This document shows positions 25,935 to 33,652 of a DNA stretch of 33,652 nucleotides, in pieces (the stretch's first letter is position 1; each line of letters opens with the position of its first letter). The position numbers and the translations under genes were made by a program. This DNA is from an uncultured Commensalibacter sp. (GTDB lineage: Bacteria > Pseudomonadota > Alphaproteobacteria > Acetobacterales > Acetobacteraceae): positions 1-33,652 of the forward strand of contig CAMPDW010000019.1 in the NCBI GenBank assembly GCA_946699565.1, given 5' to 3'. The notes below the pieces were generated by a model. That model worked only from the letters and a program-made list of their open reading frames with translations. It had not been told where the DNA came from and ran no database searches.

Positions 25935-27057
25935 ATAATTAATACCATACCTGTGGCTTATGCTGTCGTTTATATTTTTGGTACAATAAGTTCTGCTTTT
26001 ATCCTTGCTGAATTAAGTCCTAGAATTTTACAAGTCAATATCACAGAAGCCTGTAAGAATTATGAATAAAAATTAAATCATCAAATTTTTATAGAAGCTA
26101 TTAAATATGACGGTCAGCTTTTAACTGTACGCCCGACAACGACTCTACAATTAAATGATGTTATTAGTATTGGTGACGATCATAAAAACATTATCAATTT
26201 TTTAATCATAATAGCCATTTCTTCGAAAAAGATAAAACTAATATTTTATCTCAAATTATTAAAGGAATGAATGTATTTATAACCAATAAGACCATTAACA
26301 ATAAAATCCTTGAAGATATAAATAATATTCCTGATATTCGCAGTGTTTTCATTGTTAAAATAAAACGGGGGTTCATTAGCACAAAAATTCCAATTGTAGC
26401 AAGAATAAAGCTTCATTGTGGCGATATTATCACATTAACAGGTTTAACCAAAGATATTAAACGTGTTATAAAATTTATAGACGAAACTGATCGTTCAACC
26501 AATAGTTCAGATGTTACTTTTTTATCAGCTGTCATTGCTATTGATGCCTTAATTAGGACTATCATGTTAAAAGTTGATACTGTTCTCTTAATTTTATCAA
26601 CTGCTAAGGGAAGTTTGATTACTGGTTTTGTCTTTGGATAATTACGCCCTATTCACCCAACCTTTAAACGTATTCCTGATCAACAGTACGGTTTATGAAT
26701 TCGATTAGTTTAAACGTCTTTATTGCAGTTATAGGGATTACAGCAGGCCCCAACTTTATTATAAATTTAAAAATGCTCGGTATTAATATATTTTTATAAG
26801 GTATTTTCGCTACTTCCCTTCCTTTAATTTGCGGTATACTTGCAAGTAAATATCTTTTTAAATTTCATCCGGCCCTTATTCTGGGATGGTGTGCTGGAAC
26901 ATGAACAACAACTACAGCTCTGGGAATGATATGTGATAAAGCAAAAAATAATATCCCAAACCTAGGTTATACAATCACTTATGTTGTTGGAAATACGCTT
27001 CTGATCATTTAGAGTATAGTTATTATTATGTTTTTTTTAACATACATAAAAAAATAA
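25935..27057 (+). pseudogene. 3' part of an AspT/YidE-type amino-acid antiporter
   Basis: Remnant of an aspartate:alanine exchanger (AAEx) family transporter lacking its first membrane segments. Readable blocks in order are: [18 protein letters not shown]; a first TrkA-C-like domain with VRPTTTLQLNDVISIGDD; a second with VFITNKTINNKILEDI and IKLHCGDIITLTGLTKDI; LIT GFVFG and [27 protein letters not shown]; then [14 protein letters not shown] and [16 protein letters not shown] before a TAG that replaces Trp (27010) and a final TAA (27055-27057). A 124-codon frame at 26267-26641 is still open but is only the middle of the protein. Several frameshifts and stops confirm loss of function. It was probably the transport partner of the adjacent decarboxylase. 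Confidence 0.82.
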
Positions 27058-27177
27058 ATTTGAAATGTACTATCTTTATTCTTTAAATTTTAAACCTTAC
27101 TGATTTTTAAAGGAATTTAATCAATTCAATCATACTTTATAATTTTTAATTGCAATTTTATCAATGTATTTTTTTAA

Positions 27178-27210
27178 AATAAAAGATGTAAATATATTAC
27201 ATCTTTTATT
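27178..27210. promoter_or_regulatory. NsrR-like palindrome upstream of norZ
   Basis: A perfect 14-bp inverted repeat (27178-27191 with 27197-27210) is centred on 27194. Its core, AAGATGTAAAT (27183-27193), a single A, then TATTACATCTT (27195-27205), has the 11-1-11 form of the proteobacterial NsrR operator, whose outer halves are AAGATGYA and TRCATCTT. It abuts the -35 box of the norZ promoter. NsrR is an NO-sensing iron-sulfur repressor, so this would link expression to NO. The inner bases differ from the consensus. The same repeat could also act as a terminator for the dead antiporter gene, but it is AT-rich with no T-tract after it. Confidence 0.6.
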
Positions 27211-27237
27211 GCCATTTTAATTTTTAAGTTATATAAA
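27209..27237 (+). promoter_or_regulatory. norZ promoter (sigma-70 type)
   Basis: TTGCCA (27209-27214) and TATAAA (27232-27237) are separated by exactly 17 bases. Five of six bases match each consensus hexamer. It lies 84 bases before the norZ ATG and directly follows the NsrR-like palindrome. A second TATAAT at 27245-27250 lacks a good -35 partner. Confidence 0.6.
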
Positions 27238-27320
27238 ATGTATTTATAATAAACCTTTCATCTTAAACGTTAAAAATTTTCCTTTCTATAATTATTTTTA
27301 AATATTGAATCGACAAATTT

Positions 27321-29627
27321 ATGAGTAATAATTATCAAGATGGTGTTATCAGCACATTAACACCAGACAAGCTTACAAAGCTTAACACAAATCCTGTTAA
27401 TCGAAAATTAAAATGGCTACTTTTAATCTCAGCATCATTATGTTTTTTATTTATGGGATGGGCAACCACATTCACTTATCATCACGCACCACCTATTCCC
27501 AAGAATTTCATATCTTCTCAAAATCAGGTTTTATTTACCGATGAAGATGTTTTTCTTGGTAAACAAGGATTTCAAAAAGCTGATTTAATAGATTATGGTG
27601 GGCTCTATGGAATGGGTTCTATGTTTGGCCCGGATTATACGGCTAAAACATTAGTTAACCTTGCAATGGCAACCCAAGATTATCTCGCTCAGAACGAATT
27701 TCATCAACCTTTTAATGCACTCCCCCCAGATCAGCAATTTCTTATTCAAAAAAAAATGCAAACCATGTTACATGCGGTTGATCTTACCCAAAATTCCTTA
27801 CAATTTCCTACAGCTTTTAGTCAGGCGATTTTGGATGTTCGACAAAATTTATCTCAAGAATTAATAAAAGATAATTTTAAAGCTGGCTATTCACGAGCCC
27901 ATGCTTTGAATCAAATAGACGCAAAAAACACTTCTGAATTTATTATTTATACAGCACTTACAACGGTAGGACATCGTCCCAACAGTAACGTTTCATGGAC
28001 ACAAAATTGGCCATACGAACCAATTGTAGGAAATCAGCCTACCAGCCAAACCTTTACATGGACCTGGGCCGGGTTTTGTTTTGCTTTCGCGGGTTTTGGT
28101 GCTGTCATTATGATTAACCGTATCTGGCTTTCAGGTGAAGATAAAGAGGCTATGGATCATGTTATCAATGGATTTAATACTTTAACCCCCAGTCAAAAAA
28201 AAATTGGCAAATATTTTCTATTCGTAGCTGTAATTTTTCTTATTCAACTTTTAATGGGTGGATTAATGGCGCATTATTATTCAGAACGCGCCAATTTTTA
28301 TAGTTTTGAAATCGGAAAATATCTACCCTTTAACTTTTTACGAAGCATCCACTTACAAACACCGATTGTCTGGATTGCTTTTTCATGGATTGGATCCGCT
28401 CTTTTTCTAGGCCCTATTATCAGTGGAAAAGAGGCTAAATATCAAAATATACTGGTTGATCTTTTATTCTATGCGTCCGTCTTGGTCATTGCTGGAATTG
28501 TTGTTGGGAATTATCTGGGAATAATGGGGTATTTACCTCATTTATGGTTCTGGTTTGGTAATCAAGGAAATTCCTATTTGGAACTTGGGAGAGGATGGCA
28601 ATATGCCTTTTTCGCCGCTCTATTATTTTGGAGTTATCTAGTTTTCCGTTCTTTTTGGCCAAATAAATATCACTGGCAACAAGCTTTTAAAGCTTTTTGT
28701 ATTGGAAATATAAGATTAGAACATCTCTTTTGGCTATCAACCTTAAACATTGCAGTTTTGTATATTTTCGGCATGATTCCAATGTTTGAAATCGGTAAAT
28801 CTTATACAATGGATGATTTCTGGAGATGGTGGGTTGTTCATCTTTGGGTTGAAGAATCCTTTGAATTCTCTACCGCCTGTGTAACGGCCTATCTTCTCAT
28901 GGGGATAGGTTTGATCTCCCGCTGTTTTGCTGAACGCACAGTTTATTTTGAACTTATTTTGATCTTCCTAGGAGGTGTCATTGGAACAGGACATCATATG
29001 TATTGGGCTGGTGAACCTTCTATTTGGATTCCTATGGGAAGCATGTTCTCTTTCATCGAAGTATTACCTTTAATCCTATTAGTTATTGAATCAATTGATG
29101 AATATAAAATCATTTCTGCACATCAAACTTTTCAATATAAATTAGGATATATGTATATTATTGCCGCAGCAGTTTGGAATTTTCTTGGTGCAGGGGTTTT
29201 CGGTGGTGGTGTTTTAAATGCTCCATTGGTTAATTATTATGAACACGGAACATTTCTAACCCTTAATCATGCTCATACTGCTTTATTCGGAGCTTTTGGT
29301 CTCTTAGGTTTAGGCATGATTTATTTTTGTCTACGATATATTGCTGGAGATAAATATTTCTTCGTTGAAAAATGGGGATATATTGCACTTTTCCTTTATA
29401 ATCTAACCCTTATTCTCTGGACCACCTTAACGTTCTTCCCAGTGGGATGGCCTCAATTAAACGCTGTTTATGAATATGGGCTCACTTTTGCAAGAAGCTT
29501 AAGTTTTTATGATACTAAAACCTTTTGGCAATGGTTACGTATTGTAGGGGATATCCTATTTTCTATAGGGGCCTTGATTATGAGCTGGGATTTTATCATG
29601 AAATTAAAACCAACTTTTAAAAAATAA
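27321..29627 (+). CDS. norZ: Quinol-dependent nitric oxide reductase (qNor)
   Basis: Reduces two NO to N2O with electrons from quinol in the cytoplasmic membrane. The 768-residue length and layout fit single-subunit qNor. There is an N-terminal membrane helix (about 30-50), then a periplasmic extension with GKQGFQKADLIDYGGLYGMG and a GHRPNSNVSWTQNWPYEP block, then the 12-helix NorB-like core from about residue 245. Haem and FeB ligands are visible: His near 343 in SIHLQTP, His near 507 and the glutamates of VEESFE near 511-515, the HH pair near 558 in GTGHHMYWAG, and LNHAHTALFG near 650. No lesion is seen. It is a stand-alone unit with its own promoter, NsrR-like site and terminator. With no other denitrification gene here, NO detoxification is the likely role. 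Confidence 0.96.
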   Translation: MSNNYQDGVISTLTPDKLTKLNTNPVNRKLKWLLLISASLCFLFMGWATTFTYHHAPPIPKNFISSQNQVLFTDEDVFLGKQGFQKADLIDYGGLYGMGSMFGPDYTAKTLVNLAMATQDYLAQNEFHQPFNALPPDQQFLIQKKMQTMLHAVDLTQNSLQFPTAFSQAILDVRQNLSQELIKDNFKAGYSRAHALNQIDAKNTSEFIIYTALTTVGHRPNSNVSWTQNWPYEPIVGNQPTSQTFTWTWAGFCFAFAGFGAVIMINRIWLSGEDKEAMDHVINGFNTLTPSQKKIGKYFLFVAVIFLIQLLMGGLMAHYYSERANFYSFEIGKYLPFNFLRSIHLQTPIVWIAFSWIGSALFLGPIISGKEAKYQNILVDLLFYASVLVIAGIVVGNYLGIMGYLPHLWFWFGNQGNSYLELGRGWQYAFFAALLFWSYLVFRSFWPNKYHWQQAFKAFCIGNIRLEHLFWLSTLNIAVLYIFGMIPMFEIGKSYTMDDFWRWWVVHLWVEESFEFSTACVTAYLLMGIGLISRCFAERTVYFELILIFLGGVIGTGHHMYWAGEPSIWIPMGSMFSFIEVLPLILLVIESIDEYKIISAHQTFQYKLGYMYIIAAAVWNFLGAGVFGGGVLNAPLVNYYEHGTFLTLNHAHTALFGAFGLLGLGMIYFCLRYIAGDKYFFVEKWGYIALFLYNLTLILWTTLTFFPVGWPQLNAVYEYGLTFARSLSFYDTKTFWQWLRIVGDILFSIGALIMSWDFIMKLKPTFKK

Positions 29628-29645
29628 TTTTTGTAAAAATTTTAT

Positions 29646-29692
29646 AGCTTATCAACAATTAATAAAAAAAATTGTTTGATAAGCTTTTTATT
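29646..29692 (+). terminator. Rho-independent terminator after norZ
   Basis: AGCTTATCA and ACAATT (29646-29660) pair with AATTGT and TGATAAGCT (29670-29685), with one bulged T at 29676, around an A-rich 9-base loop. The stem runs into TTTTT at 29685-29689. It begins 19 bases after the norZ stop and is the best terminator in the window. Confidence 0.85.
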
Positions 29693-29873
29693 TACCAATT
29701 TGATCTTTATGTAGGAATATAAATTACATTGATTACAAACATTATCTATCCCATATAATATTTAGAAAACCTTTTGATATTTTATAAATACCAATTAGGA
29801 TAAAAAAAACATCTTTTTAGAAATGCTTTTTCATAATCTTTTAATTTAATAATAAACTATTATTTTGCTTTAT

Positions 29874-31250
29874 TCACAATATTGATTTAGCAACTTGTAT
29901 ATCATTCTCTTTTGCAATAAAATTTTTATTTCTTTTGGATAAAGGACGGTTACATATTTTACAATATAGAACATAAATCATCCCTAATAACGTCCAAAAC
30001 CCACCCAATAAAAGCGCATCTTCTTTTAAATTACACCACATAACAAGAACACTCACCATTCCTATAAAAGGAAATAAAATATTTTTCATTATTTGTTTGA
30101 AAGAAGTTATCTCCTTTTTTCGACAACCATAATAAACAAAAACAGATATGTTGACCGCACTAAAGGCCACCATAGCCCCAAAACTTATCAAAGAAACTGC
30201 AGTATCTAAACGAAAAAAAATAGCATTTAAAGATAAAATACCGACAATTAACACACAAAAAATTGGAGAATGAAATTTAGGATGAATATATTTCAAACTT
30301 TTAATTGGAATAACCTCATCCGCACCCATAATATAAATTAAACGCGCAGCACTTGCATGTGATGCTAAAGCCGAAGCAAAGGTGTTAACTAAAATAGCAA
30401 TTAAAAAAGCAGATTGAAATAATTTGCCTCCCACATACAATACAATTTCAGGTTGTGCTTCAATAGGATTTTTAAAAGCATTATTATTTGGGTAATAAAG
30501 CTGGATAAACCAAGCTGCAACAAAAAAAATAATTCCTCCAGCAAGAACTGAAATGATAATTGCTTTGGGAATCGTTTTTTTTGCATCTTGAGTTTCATTC
30601 GCCAATGTCGTGACTGCATCAAAACCTAAGAAAGAAAAACATAAGATAGCAGCCCCACTAATAAGTGGAACAATTGATGTATCACCATTTAATAAGGGTT
30701 GTATCGTGACCACATGACTTACATCATATTGAAATAGCAAATCATGAATAACTAAATAAATAAAATATAAAATGATGATTAATGGAACCCCTACAAAAAA
30801 AGCATTAAGATTTGCGAGGAATTTAATATTCCGACAATTTAAATACGTAACGATAGAAGTATACACAATTATTAAAAGCCATATTGGAATATCTGGCAAT
30901 AAAGCTTTTAAATAAATCCCTGAAAGTAAACTATTAATCATCGGTAAGAGAAGATAGTCAAGTAATGTTCCCCACCCGACAATAAACCCAGTTACTTTAC
31001 CGCAAACATTATTGGTATAACTATATGCAGAACCAGAGCTTGGAAAAATAATAGCCAAACGACTATAACTTAAAGCCGTCAACATAATCGCTATAAGAGC
31101 TAACAAATAGGCCATAGGAACACGACCATTTGTTACACCAGATACAATCCCAAATGTATCAAATACAGTCATTGGCGTCATGTAGGCAACACCAATAATA
31201 ATAACATGCCACAATGATAACAACGTTTTTTTCGGCGTTAACTCATTCAT
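29874..31250 (-). CDS. APC-family amino acid/polyamine permease, PuuP-like
   Basis: An inner-membrane transporter of about 458 residues with twelve predicted membrane segments. Helix 1 (IIIGVAYMTPMTVFDTFGIV) and the following SYSRLAIIFPSSGSAYSY and GWGTLLDYLLLPMINSLLSG are very close to E. coli PuuP, the putrescine:proton importer. Further on are CFSFLGFDAVTTLANET (helix 6 region) and ASALASHASAARLIYIMG (helix 8). Putrescine is the best substrate guess, but other amines or amino acids are possible. A TTG at 31268 would add six residues. The ATG at 31250 has AAAGGCAGG just before it and gives the usual start. No puu catabolic genes are near, so import would supply biosynthesis or pH tolerance. 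The norZ terminator separates it from norZ. Confidence 0.87.
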   Translation of the reverse strand: MNELTPKKTLLSLWHVIIIGVAYMTPMTVFDTFGIVSGVTNGRVPMAYLLALIAIMLTALSYSRLAIIFPSSGSAYSYTNNVCGKVTGFIVGWGTLLDYLLLPMINSLLSGIYLKALLPDIPIWLLIIVYTSIVTYLNCRNIKFLANLNAFFVGVPLIIILYFIYLVIHDLLFQYDVSHVVTIQPLLNGDTSIVPLISGAAILCFSFLGFDAVTTLANETQDAKKTIPKAIIISVLAGGIIFFVAAWFIQLYYPNNNAFKNPIEAQPEIVLYVGGKLFQSAFLIAILVNTFASALASHASAARLIYIMGADEVIPIKSLKYIHPKFHSPIFCVLIVGILSLNAIFFRLDTAVSLISFGAMVAFSAVNISVFVYYGCRKKEITSFKQIMKNILFPFIGMVSVLVMWCNLKEDALLLGGFWTLLGMIYVLYCKICNRPLSKRNKNFIAKENDIQVAKSIL

Positions 31251-32030
31251 ATGCCTGCCTTTATCCAACCCTAATTACCAAAAAATTTATTTATGTAATT
31301 AGCGATAATATAAATATTCTATAAAACCATATTTTAATAAGTAATCTCACACCTAATTTTTAATAATCGGAATCGTTCAATTAACTTGTAACTTAATTCT
31401 GTTAATGAGATATAAAATTAAATTAATCAACCTTTTATTTTTTAAAAAAGCAGATATGAAATTCAAATTTTATTTTTATTTAAGGAAAGTTATTTTTACA
31501 GTTTCTTTAAAATGAAAAGAAACGTTATTGAAAATGTAATAAATTTTTATTTATTATTTAAATTCAATAAAATAAGTATTTTAATTTCTTATTCTATAGA
31601 ATAATTATTAATTAATTACTTTTATAATTTTAACCTTCAATATAGAATTAACTTCGAGAATGAATTCTAAATTACATAAGCCATAAACACATTCTCTTTA
31701 TTGCACAAATATATTTACAAATTATTTAGAAAAATAATATTTTTTACAGAATGTTTCTATAAATGACTTAACCTAATTCTAGTGAACTACAAAAACGCAA
31801 TAACATAACCCTTTATTCAGATGTTAGCATAGATCCTTAGATCTTTAGACTTAATCTAAAGTATTTACAAACTTAAACATATTATAAAATATGATTTTCT
31901 ATAAAAGATATAGCTTTTTAATCTTTCCTTCTTTCAGAGCAATTTATTATATGACGATGTTCATCTCATTGCTTTATGATCAAATTTATTTTCAAAACAA
32001 TGTATTCACCTTAACCGCATCATTGCATTT
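31251..32030. other. Non-coding AT-rich stretch
   Basis: About 780 bases upstream of the permease gene with dense stops in all frames. The part next to 31250 must carry the permease promoter. I see no RNA gene, no strong repeat and no readable protein fragment apart from scattered short runs. It is probably old, fully eroded coding DNA. Confidence 0.5.
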
Positions 32031-32038
32031 ACCGTGCC

Positions 32039-32470
32039 TTATATAATAAAATCATTTTCTGATAATTCTACAATCCATATATGAAAATCGTAACCGATTT
32101 GATCAAACTGTTTATAACTTGTTGTAGGAGTAACCAAATCCAATTGTTTTTCAATTTCAGAAACGGTTTTATCAATAATAATTTGCGTTATCTCTTGAAT
32201 AGACACAACTTTAAGTATTTTCCGATAAATATAAACTTAAGAAATTCTTTCTAAAGTTATACAAGATACAATCAAACTCGACTTCCTATGAATAATCAAA
32301 GCTTAATTTGCAAGATTTAAATACTACCGTGCGAATGGAAGTTCTTAAAATACAGAAAAACCTTCAATATAACGTTCGGCTATTCGTTCACTTGATAAGA
32401 AGTCCATATTTAAAACAAGATTTCTCAATTTTTATCTCAGTATGTTAAACTTGTGTAAGAACGTCACGCA
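32039..32470 (-). pseudogene. Unidentified coding remnant
   Basis: Minus-strand reading gives a 66-codon open stretch ending at a TAA (32039-32041). It contains IQEITQIIIDKTVSEIEKQL, VTPTTSYKQFDQIGYDFHIW and IVELSENDFII. Upstream, in other frames, are FLSSERIAERYIEGFSVF, a stop, ELPFARTVVFKSCKLSFDYS, a stop, and EVEFDCILYNFRKNFLSLYL. The runs look like ancestral protein but I do not recognise the family. At least two frameshifts and two stops break it. Confidence 0.45.
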
Positions 32471-32619
32471 TAAATTTATTTCTTTTTTATTTATATTGAT
32501 ATTACATTTTCTCTCCTCCTCCTTTATATTCAGCAATATAATATAATGATTAGAAATAGACTATATTACAACTTTTTTATTGCTGAAATCATTGCTCCTT
32601 TTTGGGATATTTAAATAAT

Positions 32620-33290
32620 TATTACGGTTGTAAACCAATGCTGTTTCGGACAAATTTGGAATGTCGATAACAATGATATTAATAGGATATACAACATCTA
32701 TATGACAATTAATTAGATTACAACTTCTTACTGGTTTTGCAGGCGAATATTCATCTGGCGCAACCATTATGATTGCTGCCCAAATCACAAAAAATCGCTC
32801 TGCTTTTAGGCACTAGAAATGCTTTCATCAGGTATTATGACTGTAAATTAATAATCCCTTTAATTTGGGGAGTATTACCTTCTTTTATAGGAATTCGTTT
32901 GCCTTTCATGAAATCAGGATTGTTAATTTTCATTACTTTTCAAATTACTTATTAGCTTTGTTCAAGAAACATGAAAAAACCATGAAAAGAAAATAGTCAG
33001 ATATTCTCATTATAAGGTCTAATCTTTATAATGCTCAACATTAACATGTTGTTAATGATCGCTAACATGTTTGTTGAAGCATTATAACATTATATATTCG
33101 CCAATTGGTTTCTCAACAATCAAGTATAACTTTTTATGTTTAGTTATATATGCTTGGGCATTGAAAAGCATTTCATCCACTTCATGGCTTGGTCATATAG
33201 CAAATAAAATCGGACATTCTAAAAATTATTATCATTATACTCACTATTGCAAAAATATATTACTTATCCCTTAAGCCTATGTAACTTTAA
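32620..33290 (+). pseudogene. Decayed MFS transporter
   Basis: Plus-strand fragments match a major-facilitator permease, most like the metabolite:H+ symporter (ProP/ShiA) group. One frame gives AVSDKFGMSITMILIGYTTS, carrying the loop 2-3 motif; then a TGA; then LIRLQLLTGFAGEYSSGATI, as in the RLLQGFaaGGEYG block of that group. Further on are WGVLPSFIGIRLPF, a KKHEKTMKR loop, and SPIGFSTIKYNFLCLVIYAW followed by SWLGHIANKIGHSKN, the mirror-image motif between helices 8 and 9. Multiple stops and frame changes exclude function. The first and last membrane segments are not recognisable, so both ends are approximate. Confidence 0.65.
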
Positions 33291-33652
33291 CGTGACAACT
33301 TATTATATTACGTTTTTTAATAGGATTAGTCTTAAGTAGCTTAATATTTTGCATTATAATGATCATACAATAACAAATTTCAAATTATTTTGTAAAAACC
33401 GCTCTTATTTACACAGTTTCCGTCCAATATACGGAGCAAGTTATTAGTTTATTAATTAATGAATTTATAAGTGGTTATATAAGGATATATTTTATATTTA
33501 TAGCAATAAACTTATTAATCGGCGCTCTAGGTAACTGACTTACTTTAAATATAATAAGATATAAAAACCTAATATTTTAATAACGCTAAACTAGTTATCC
33601 TAAATTAACTTTCAATATTATAATTTGTTGATTTATTTATTATTTAAATGCA
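33291..33652. other. AT-rich stretch without a recognisable gene
   Basis: About 360 bases to the window edge with stops in every frame. It may contain the eroded end of the MFS transporter, but I can read no conserved block. No RNA gene or strong hairpin is seen. Confidence 0.5.

Noticed and set aside
26267-26641. A 124-codon open frame that could be listed as a hypothetical protein
   Set aside because: It is the middle (TrkA-C domain and adjoining helix) of the broken AspT-type antiporter; flanking conserved blocks are in other frames.
27178-27210. The palindrome before norZ as a simple terminator of the antiporter gene
   Set aside because: It lies 120 bases beyond the antiporter stop, is AT-rich, has no T-tract after it, and abuts a good promoter; regulation is more likely, though not proven.
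32561-32788. A 75-codon minus-strand frame
   Set aside because: It is antisense to a clear MFS motif block on the plus strand and has no protein-like features of its own.
31251-33652. A possible mobile element or CRISPR array in the right-hand gene-poor region
   Set aside because: No terminal inverted repeats, transposase motif, or regularly spaced repeats are visible; only eroded coding fragments.

Overview
The window is AT-rich alphaproteobacterial chromosome. The best fit is a reduced-genome acetic acid bacterium (Acetobacteraceae) of the insect-associated Commensalibacter type. I base this on protein character (MidA/NDUFAF7 methyltransferase, UbiK, a COQ9/TetR-like protein, a divergent ClpP paralogue), on the order hom-glpX-recJ, and on the very low GC. 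The genus is an inference; no rRNA lies in the window. I found no insertion sequence, prophage or CRISPR array.

Layout. 1-5.73 kb: a minus-strand run reading hldD (LPS heptose), lgt (lipoprotein maturation), a MidA-type methyltransferase, pgeF, a lipoprotein and prs (PRPP synthase). 5.8-6.5 kb: divergent ubiK, a hairpin terminator, then csaA. 6.6-7.5 kb: decayed arginase-family gene. 7.6-9.1 kb: proC and a COQ9/TetR-like gene, then tRNA-Gln(UUG). 9.3-11.8 kb: a graveyard holding a YgjP-like metallopeptidase, a DUF4385 protein, an unidentified remnant and a hexose-6-phosphate mutarotase, ending at tRNA-Asn(GUU). 12.1-14.9 kb: an orphan substrate-binding protein, convergent with a diiron ferritin-like protein and a ClpP paralogue. 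15.2-21.8 kb: a plus-strand run of an OmpA-like lipoprotein, an AlaC-type aminotransferase, hom, glpX, recJ and tRNA-Glu(UUC). 21.9-25.5 kb: a family 2 glycosyltransferase, ilvD (minus) and gmhB. 25.6-27.1 kb: a glutamate decarboxylase start joined by deletion to the rear of an AspT-type antiporter, both broken. 27.3-29.7 kb: an intact quinol nitric oxide reductase (norZ) behind a strong promoter and an NsrR-like palindrome, closed by a clear terminator. 29.9-31.25 kb: a PuuP-like permease (minus). 31.3-33.65 kb: a non-coding stretch, an unidentified remnant and a ruined MFS transporter.

Biology. Intact genes cover core metabolism (PRPP, proline, homoserine, branched-chain amino acids, gluconeogenesis), envelope building (heptose, lipoproteins, glycosyl transfer), ubiquinone support and single-strand DNA exonuclease activity. 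Roughly a fifth of the window is pseudogene. The losses are peripheral: arginine breakdown, the glutamate decarboxylase/antiporter acid-resistance pair, a sugar-phosphate epimerase and a transporter. A complete, separately regulated NO reductase survives among these ruins, which suggests host-derived NO remains a selective pressure. I did not find a convincing new multi-gene system. The best leads are the NsrR-like operator, the gadB-antiporter deletion junction and the unidentified remnants.
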